Made by a program: the position numbers and the translations under genes
Part shown: piece by piece, positions 5,965-10,331 of the stretch
How positions within the stretch are numbered: the first letter of the stretch is position 1
Layout: every line of letters begins with the position of its first letter
Notes under the pieces: model-generated
The model's input: only the letters and a program-made list of their open reading frames with translations
Told to the model about the DNA's origin: nothing
Database searches by the model: none
NCBI GenBank assembly: GCA_910586745.1
Contig: CAJUJZ010000082.1
Span: forward strand, 1-10,331
Source of the DNA: an uncultured Mucispirillum sp.
Lineage (GTDB): Bacteria; Chrysiogenota; Deferribacteres; Deferribacterales; Mucispirillaceae
Length of the DNA stretch: 10,331 bases
Direction of reading: 5' to 3'

Positions 5965-6993
5965 TTATCTGCATATAAAGTTACCATCTTTATCTGCCAT
6001 ATTATGCTGCTCCAGCAAATACACAGTATAATAAAATAAACTTGAAAGTCTGTTATTCATATTATCATATACTCCAGAATAGTAAAACATTATCTCATCA
6101 TAATATTTACCAAATACATTTTTTACAATATAGCTTTTTCCAAGTCCTTTATCATAATTTCCAGTATATTTTATGCCCTGCATAGAAAGCATATAATAAG
6201 ACATAAATAAATCTCTGCCTAAAATCCTTAAATCGCCATTATCTGCAGCAATAGTCATTGGAAGAAACATTATACCAAGAGAATATGCTTTTTTAATTTC
6301 ACTATCTTCTTTATAAGTAAAATTTTCCTTATTAGAGTGGTATACTTTATTACGATATAAAATAAAGTCATCAGCTATTTTATCAATCTGCTCTATGGCT
6401 TCCTTATCAGATAAGGATTTTGCTTTTTTCTTATAACAAGCTTTCATAGAGTAAAAAAGCCTGTCCATATAAGATATTTCATTACTTGCACATATTGCTT
6501 TTTCTATAGGAAATTCTGCTTTTCTGCAGTCAAAGGAAGGGTTATAGGCACTTTGAAATTTTACTGCTCTATAATCTTTTCCATAAGAAAAAATAGATAC
6601 AACATCCCCCTTTTCATTTGCAATACTGTCATAAGAAGCTAAAAATGAAAAACATTCACTTTCTTTTATATCTTTTGTTTCTTTATCATTTAGAACCACT
6701 TGTTTTCCATTACCTGTTACAAAATAAGACATATCATCGCTTTTATAAAGAATACCTTCTAACTGCCCTTTATCATCTAAAACAACTTCTCCATTAAGAG
6801 AAAGCTTTGCACTGCTTTGTTTATATGAAACAAAAAGCTGATGATTAACACCATATTCCTGCCTGCTTGATTTTTCATAACTTGTTTTTAAAAGAAATCT
6901 GTCTGTAGAATAACACTTTGATACTGGCTCAGAAAATACTGTAAATGGAATAAAAAAACATATAAAAACAATTGAAATATATGCTTTAAACAT
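5965..6993 (-). CDS. Secreted protein with a central LprI-type (DUF1311) domain
   Basis: The preferred start is the ATG at 6991-6993, giving 342 residues. It has GGAG 6 nt upstream and begins directly with a signal peptide (MFKAYISIVFICFF, cleavage near FSEP). The frame extends to a GTG at 7018-7020 and includes an ATG at 7003-7005, but neither has a ribosome binding site. No lipobox is present, so a periplasmic or secreted protein is expected. Residues about 153-215 match the LprI/DUF1311 domain (PF07007): SFDCRKAEFPIEKAIC, then a conserved MDR, with Cys156, Cys168 and Cys186. Characterised LprI-type proteins inhibit lysozyme. The domain normally makes up most of a small protein; here roughly 130 unassigned residues precede and follow it. 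The lysozyme link is family knowledge, not proven for this protein. Confidence 0.8.
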   Translation of the reverse strand: MFKAYISIVFICFFIPFTVFSEPVSKCYSTDRFLLKTSYEKSSRQEYGVNHQLFVSYKQSSAKLSLNGEVVLDDKGQLEGILYKSDDMSYFVTGNGKQVVLNDKETKDIKESECFSFLASYDSIANEKGDVVSIFSYGKDYRAVKFQSAYNPSFDCRKAEFPIEKAICASNEISYMDRLFYSMKACYKKKAKSLSDKEAIEQIDKIADDFILYRNKVYHSNKENFTYKEDSEIKKAYSLGIMFLPMTIAADNGDLRILGRDLFMSYYMLSMQGIKYTGNYDKGLGKSYIVKNVFGKYYDEIMFYYSGVYDNMNNRLSSLFYYTVYLLEQHNMADKDGNFICR

Positions 6994-6999
6994 AGCATG

Positions 7000-7003
7000 C
7001 TCC
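7000..7003 (-). promoter_or_regulatory. Ribosome binding site that fixes the LprI-domain start
   Basis: On the minus strand GGAG lies 6 nt before the ATG at 6993. The upstream in-frame GTG (7020) and ATG (7005) have only AT-rich sequence in front of them. Confidence 0.65.
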
Positions 7004-7023
7004 ATTATTATATACTTCACTTA

Positions 7024-7052
7024 ATATTAAAGTATGGAGTATGCAATGTCAA
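7024..7052 (-). promoter_or_regulatory. Promoter of the LprI-domain gene
   Basis: On the minus strand a perfect TTGACA (7052-7047) and TAATAT (7029-7024) are spaced by 17 bp. The expected transcript would start near 7017, which is downstream of the GTG at 7020. This independently argues for the ATG start at 6993. Confidence 0.55.
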
Positions 7053-7099
7053 ATATTAATTAACCAGTTTCATCTATTAAAGCAACAATAAACTATTTT

Positions 7100-7128
7100 T
7101 TGTCCAAATTAATCTTTTAAAATATTTT
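7100..7128 (+). promoter_or_regulatory. Weak candidate promoter of the lipoprotein operon
   Basis: TTGTCC (7100-7105) and TATTTT (7123-7128) are spaced 17 bp, each matching four of six consensus positions. The AT background makes this uncertain. I see no T-box or other leader structure in the short region before the first gene. Confidence 0.28.
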
Positions 7129-7176
7129 TTTTTATGCTATTCTTACAAAGATTTTAATATAAAAGGTTGCAAAATT

Positions 7177-8175
7177 ATGAAAAATAAAATTTATGTACTA
7201 ATATTTACTATTATTCTTGCTGTTACTGCAGGCTGTAATAAAAAAACAGCAGATGCAGATGAGAGTAACACTGTCTTTAAAGTAGGGATTGCAATTATTA
7301 ACAACCACCCTGCTCTGCTTGAAATAGAAAAAGGTATAATTGATGAGCTGAAGGCTCAAAATATGAATGTTACTATAGACAGTCAGAATGCTAATAATGA
7401 TGCAAATATTATTAACGCTGTTGCTTCTAAATTTGCAGCAGATAAAAAAGACTTATCTATAGGTATAGCAACACCTGCGGCAGTTGCTCTTGCAAACAGT
7501 ATTACAGACAGACCTGTTCTTTTTGTAACAGTTAATGACCCAATAGGTGCAGGGCTTGTTGACAGCTTTGACAAAGGTAAAAATAATGTTACAGGGCTTT
7601 GTGATACTCTACCTATTAAGGAACATTTAAAAATATACCACTCTATATATCCATTTAAAAAACTTGGCTTTATATATAGTGGTGCAGAAAAAAATTCTAT
7701 CACAATGCTTAAAACTACTCAGGAAGTATGTGACGAAATAGGTGTAGAACTTAGACCTATTACAATATACAACCCTGCAGAAGTGAATATGGCAGCTGAA
7801 AGCCTTGTTTCAAGGGTGGATGCTTTTTATGTTGTAACAGATAACACTCTTGTTTCCGGGCTAACTGCATTAATAACTGCTGCAGCAAGCCATAAGAAAC
7901 CTATTTTCTCAGAAGATTATACATCATCAGTTAATGGCGGTATTTTATATGCCATTGGATTTGATTATTATAAAGCTGGAAGAAAAGCAGGCAAAATGGC
8001 TGTAGAGATTTTAAAAGGTAAGAAACCAGAAGAAATGCCTGTTACATTTATGGAATATCCAGATGAATCACTTATGATTGTGGATATGGACACTGCAAAG
8101 GCTTTAAATATTGAAATACCAAAAGAATATATTACAGAAAACACAAAAATAATAGAAAATAATAAAATTAAATAA
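7177..8175 (+). CDS. ABC transporter substrate-binding lipoprotein, TrpX-like, copy 1
   Basis: A 332-residue lipoprotein of the ABC_sub_bind family (PF04392), expected to sit outside the inner membrane and deliver a small ligand to an ABC importer. The signal peptide ends in the lipobox TAGC, with Cys20 as the lipidated residue. Two periplasmic-binding lobes follow. Family landmarks: HPALLEIEKGIIDEL at 44-58, SQNANND at 69-75, IATP at 97-100, NDPIGAG at 120-126 and RVDAFYVVTDN at 213-223. Characterised relatives (TrpX of streptococci) bind tryptophan, but the family also takes other ligands, so the substrate is open. The ribosome binding site (AAGG, 10 nt from the ATG) is weak. It is the first and most divergent-looking of three tandem copies; its pocket-side segment DYTSSVNGGILYAIG at 247-261 is shared in form with the others. 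Confidence 0.9.
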   Translation: MKNKIYVLIFTIILAVTAGCNKKTADADESNTVFKVGIAIINNHPALLEIEKGIIDELKAQNMNVTIDSQNANNDANIINAVASKFAADKKDLSIGIATPAAVALANSITDRPVLFVTVNDPIGAGLVDSFDKGKNNVTGLCDTLPIKEHLKIYHSIYPFKKLGFIYSGAEKNSITMLKTTQEVCDEIGVELRPITIYNPAEVNMAAESLVSRVDAFYVVTDNTLVSGLTALITAAASHKKPIFSEDYTSSVNGGILYAIGFDYYKAGRKAGKMAVEILKGKKPEEMPVTFMEYPDESLMIVDMDTAKALNIEIPKEYITENTKIIENNKIK

Positions 8176-8189
8176 TAATATAGTGATTT

Positions 8190-8195
8190 GGAGAG
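8190..8195 (+). promoter_or_regulatory. Ribosome binding site that fixes the start of copy 2
   Basis: GGAGAG lies just before the ATG at 8200. An in-frame TTG at 8188 overlaps this site and has none of its own. It is therefore rejected as the start. Confidence 0.75.
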
Positions 8196-8199
8196 AAAA

Positions 8200-9201
8200 A
8201 TGAAAAAAATTATTATTATGTTTTCAGCAGTTTTAATGGCTGTCTCAATTGCTGGCTGTAAAAAAAATGAAAATACAGCTTTAGAAACACTTCCAACAGT
8301 AGGTATTGCTAAACTCCTTGCACACCCTGCATTAAATTCTGTTGAAAAAGGTATTCAGGATGAATTAGCTGCAAAAGGTGTAAAAGTAAACTATGACCTT
8401 CAAAATGCTAATGCAGACATGAATATTGCAACATCTATTGCAAACAAATTTAAATCAGATAGTGTAAATGTAACTGTTGGTATAGGCACACCGATGGCTA
8501 TTGCACTTCTAAATACTCTACAAAATACACCTATAGTTTTTGCTGCAATAAGCGACCCTGTTGCTGCTCACCTTGTACCAAGTAAAGATAAAGGCGGCAA
8601 AAATATTACAGGTGTTTCTGATGCTGTAGATATTGAAAGCCAGATTAATGCTTTCCGATCTATTGTTCCATTTACAAGACTGGGTATGATTTACACTAGT
8701 TCAGAAGATAATTCTGTTGTAATGCATAAAGTGACAAAAGAAGTATGTGATAAACTTGGTATTAAATTAATAAGCCAGCCAATTACTAATATTAATGAAA
8801 TCAAACAGGCTGCTGAAAGTTTAATAGGCAGAGTTGATGCTTTCTATGTAGTAACAGATAATAATGTTTGCTCATCATTAAACTCTATCACATCAACTGC
8901 ATCTGCAAATAATCTGCCTGTATTTTCTGCAGACCCATCATCTTCTTTACAGTTTGGCGGTGTTTTGTATACAGCAGGAGCTGATTACTATGTTATAGGC
9001 AGACTTGCAGGTCAGCAGATAATAGATATTTTAAATGGCAAAAAAACAGAAGATATACCAACAAGATATATGAAAGGTGCAAAAGAAACTCAAACTATTA
9101 TTGATAATGATGCTGTAAAAGCACTGGGAGTAACTATACCTCAAGACCTTATTTCTGAAAATACAATATTTTTAGAAAATGGAAAAGAAGTTACAAAATA
9201 G
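8200..9201 (+). CDS. ABC transporter substrate-binding lipoprotein, TrpX-like, copy 2
   Basis: A 333-residue paralogue of the gene before it, 24 bp downstream and on the same strand. Starting at the ATG behind GGAGAG, the protein begins MKKIIIMF and has the lipobox IAGC with Cys20, exactly as in the other two copies. Landmarks: AHPALNSVEKGIQDEL at 41-56, LQNANADMNI at 67-76, GIGTP at 94-98, SDPVAAH at 118-124 and RVDAFYVVTDN at 211-221. It is expected to be anchored in the envelope as a ligand receptor for an ABC importer of the ABC_sub_bind class. Its N-terminal mature region (CKKNENTALETLP) resembles copy 3 more than copy 1, suggesting that copies 2 and 3 are the closer pair. The ligand is unknown. 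Confidence 0.9.
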   Translation: MKKIIIMFSAVLMAVSIAGCKKNENTALETLPTVGIAKLLAHPALNSVEKGIQDELAAKGVKVNYDLQNANADMNIATSIANKFKSDSVNVTVGIGTPMAIALLNTLQNTPIVFAAISDPVAAHLVPSKDKGGKNITGVSDAVDIESQINAFRSIVPFTRLGMIYTSSEDNSVVMHKVTKEVCDKLGIKLISQPITNINEIKQAAESLIGRVDAFYVVTDNNVCSSLNSITSTASANNLPVFSADPSSSLQFGGVLYTAGADYYVIGRLAGQQIIDILNGKKTEDIPTRYMKGAKETQTIIDNDAVKALGVTIPQDLISENTIFLENGKEVTK

Positions 9202-9210
9202 GATATTATT

Positions 9211-10206
9211 ATGAAAAAACTATTATTTATTATACTTATTATATGCCTTGCAGCAAGTTTTACTGCATGCAAAAAAAATGAATCAAAAAAACCAGAACTG
9301 CCAACTATAGGTATTGCAAAATTAATATCACATAATTCATTAAATGATGCAGAAAAAGGTGTTCTTGATGAATTAAAAGCATTAAATATTGAAGCAAATA
9401 TAGATTTACAGAATGCTAATGGTGATTTAAATATTTCTTCTGCAATTGCAAGCAAATTTAAAAGTGATAATGTTGATGTAGCAGTTGGTATTGCAACCCC
9501 TGTTACAGTTACTCTTGCAAACCAGCTTCCTAATATACCTATTGTTTTTACTGCAGTTACTGACCCTGTAAAAGCAGGTATTGCCTCATCTATGACTCAA
9601 GGTAATAAAAATATTACAGGTGTAATAGATGCTATACCTATAAAAGAGCAGCTTACTGAGTTTAAAAGAATATATAATTTTAAAAAACTTGGTATTATAT
9701 ATACCACATCTGAAGCAAACTCTGTAAGTATGGCAGAAACAACAAAACAAGTATGCGATGAACTTGGTGTTGAACTTATTATCCAGACTATTGCAACCCC
9801 TGCAGAAGTAAAACAGGCAGCAGAAAGCCTTGTTTCAAGAGTTGATGCTTTCTACTGTTTTACAGATAACTCTATTGCAACAGCAATGTCTGCATTAACT
9901 GATACTGCAAAACAAAATAAAATACCAGTTTTTGGCGGCGATATTACTCCAACTTTAAATGGTGGTGTTGTTTATGCTTTAGGTTTCAGCTACTATGAAA
10001 TGGGCAGAATGACAGGTAAACTTGTTGCAGAAGTGCTTCAAGGCAAAAAAGCAGAAGAACTTCCAATACAGTCATTAAATGACCCTAAATTTTATAATAA
10101 ATTGCTTGATTTAGATACTGCAAAATTATTAGGCATTACTTTCAGTGATGAATTAATAAACTCTGCTCAATATCTTATTAAAGATGGCAAGCTGATTACA
10201 AAATAA
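9211..10206 (+). CDS. ABC transporter substrate-binding lipoprotein, TrpX-like, copy 3
   Basis: A 331-residue third paralogue, only 9 bp after copy 2. Its ribosome binding site AGGA (9200-9203) overlaps the preceding TAG stop, so translational coupling is likely. The signal peptide ends in FTAC with Cys20; Phe at -3 is less usual for a lipobox but acceptable. Landmarks: SHNSLNDAEKGVLDEL at 40-55, LQNANGDLNI at 66-75, GIATP at 93-97, TDPVKAG at 117-123 and RVDAFYCFTDN at 210-220. Two positions differ from copies 1 and 2 in otherwise constant segments: HP becomes HN at 41-42, and VVTDN becomes CFTDN at 216-220. This could mean a changed ligand. The operon ends after this gene. Confidence 0.9.
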   Translation: MKKLLFIILIICLAASFTACKKNESKKPELPTIGIAKLISHNSLNDAEKGVLDELKALNIEANIDLQNANGDLNISSAIASKFKSDNVDVAVGIATPVTVTLANQLPNIPIVFTAVTDPVKAGIASSMTQGNKNITGVIDAIPIKEQLTEFKRIYNFKKLGIIYTTSEANSVSMAETTKQVCDELGVELIIQTIATPAEVKQAAESLVSRVDAFYCFTDNSIATAMSALTDTAKQNKIPVFGGDITPTLNGGVVYALGFSYYEMGRMTGKLVAEVLQGKKAEELPIQSLNDPKFYNKLLDLDTAKLLGITFSDELINSAQYLIKDGKLITK

Positions 10207-10220
10207 TTCTTTTTAAATAT

Positions 10221-10259
10221 GCCTGCTTAAATTGTGTAGATATTTTGGCAGGCTTTTTT
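10221..10259 (+). terminator. Terminator of the three-lipoprotein operon
   Basis: GCCTGC (10221-10226) pairs with GCAGGC (10248-10253) around an AT-rich loop that can partly pair, followed by six T. It lies 14 nt after the last stop and separates the operon from anything downstream. The remaining bases to the window end contain no recognisable feature. Confidence 0.85.
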
Positions 10260-10331
10260 ATTTTATATTTTTATAAAAAAAAATTTTTACTTTATTATTA
10301 ATAAATTATGCCCTTACTTTCTTTTTTTTAA

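Noticed and set aside
7383..7703. Minus-strand ORF inside lipoprotein copy 1.
   Set aside because: It is an antisense shadow of a clear family member, without a ribosome binding site or recognisable domain.
9141..9455. Minus-strand ORF across the junction of lipoprotein copies 2 and 3.
   Set aside because: It is antisense to two well-supported coding regions and their shared ribosome binding site.
1..10331. CRISPR array, tRNA genes, rRNA, insertion sequence or prophage genes.
   Set aside because: No regularly spaced repeats, cloverleaf-like sequence, transposase, integrase or phage structural gene was found in the window.

Overview
The window is very AT-rich, with AT-only stretches between genes and strong AGGAGG-type ribosome binding sites. 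It encodes lipoproteins, a Tat-exported protein, a superoxide reductase and an anaerobic C4-dicarboxylate carrier. This points to a low-GC, anaerobic or microaerophilic Gram-negative bacterium, probably host-associated. A Deferribacterota member such as Mucispirillum would fit, and a spirochaete such as Brachyspira cannot be excluded. The taxon is inference from gene content, not something read from a marker gene.

Left part (1-3340). The 3' end of an unidentified gene comes first. A monocistronic class II superoxide reductase follows, with a near-consensus promoter and a strong terminator. An AraC/YqhC-type regulator on the minus strand is divergent from a Tat-exported DUF362 protein. A hairpin terminator working in both directions closes the DUF362 gene and the convergent carrier gene.

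Middle (3346-7020). A DcuA-like C4-dicarboxylate carrier (minus) is divergent from a small heat-shock protein gene. The heat-shock promoter carries a CIRCE operator overlapping its -35 box, so HrcA control is expected. Between this gene and a convergent gene for a secreted protein with an LprI-type domain lies a cassette of about 300 bp. It is bounded by two almost identical bidirectional terminators. The DNA between them is richer in G+C than its surroundings and folds into a multibranched structure. This is a candidate undescribed structured RNA, and three A.C mismatches that become G.U pairs on the other strand favour transcription from the minus strand.

Right part (7177-10260). Three tandem, clearly paralogous lipoprotein substrate-binding proteins of the ABC_sub_bind (TrpX-like) family form one tight operon ending in a strong terminator. 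No permease or ATPase gene is present in the window.

Together the genes suggest anaerobic respiration or dicarboxylate exchange (Dcu), oxygen defence (superoxide reductase), protein-folding stress (Hsp20), envelope protection (LprI domain) and scavenging of a small, possibly aromatic, nutrient (the lipoprotein triplet). They form separate transcription units rather than one pathway.
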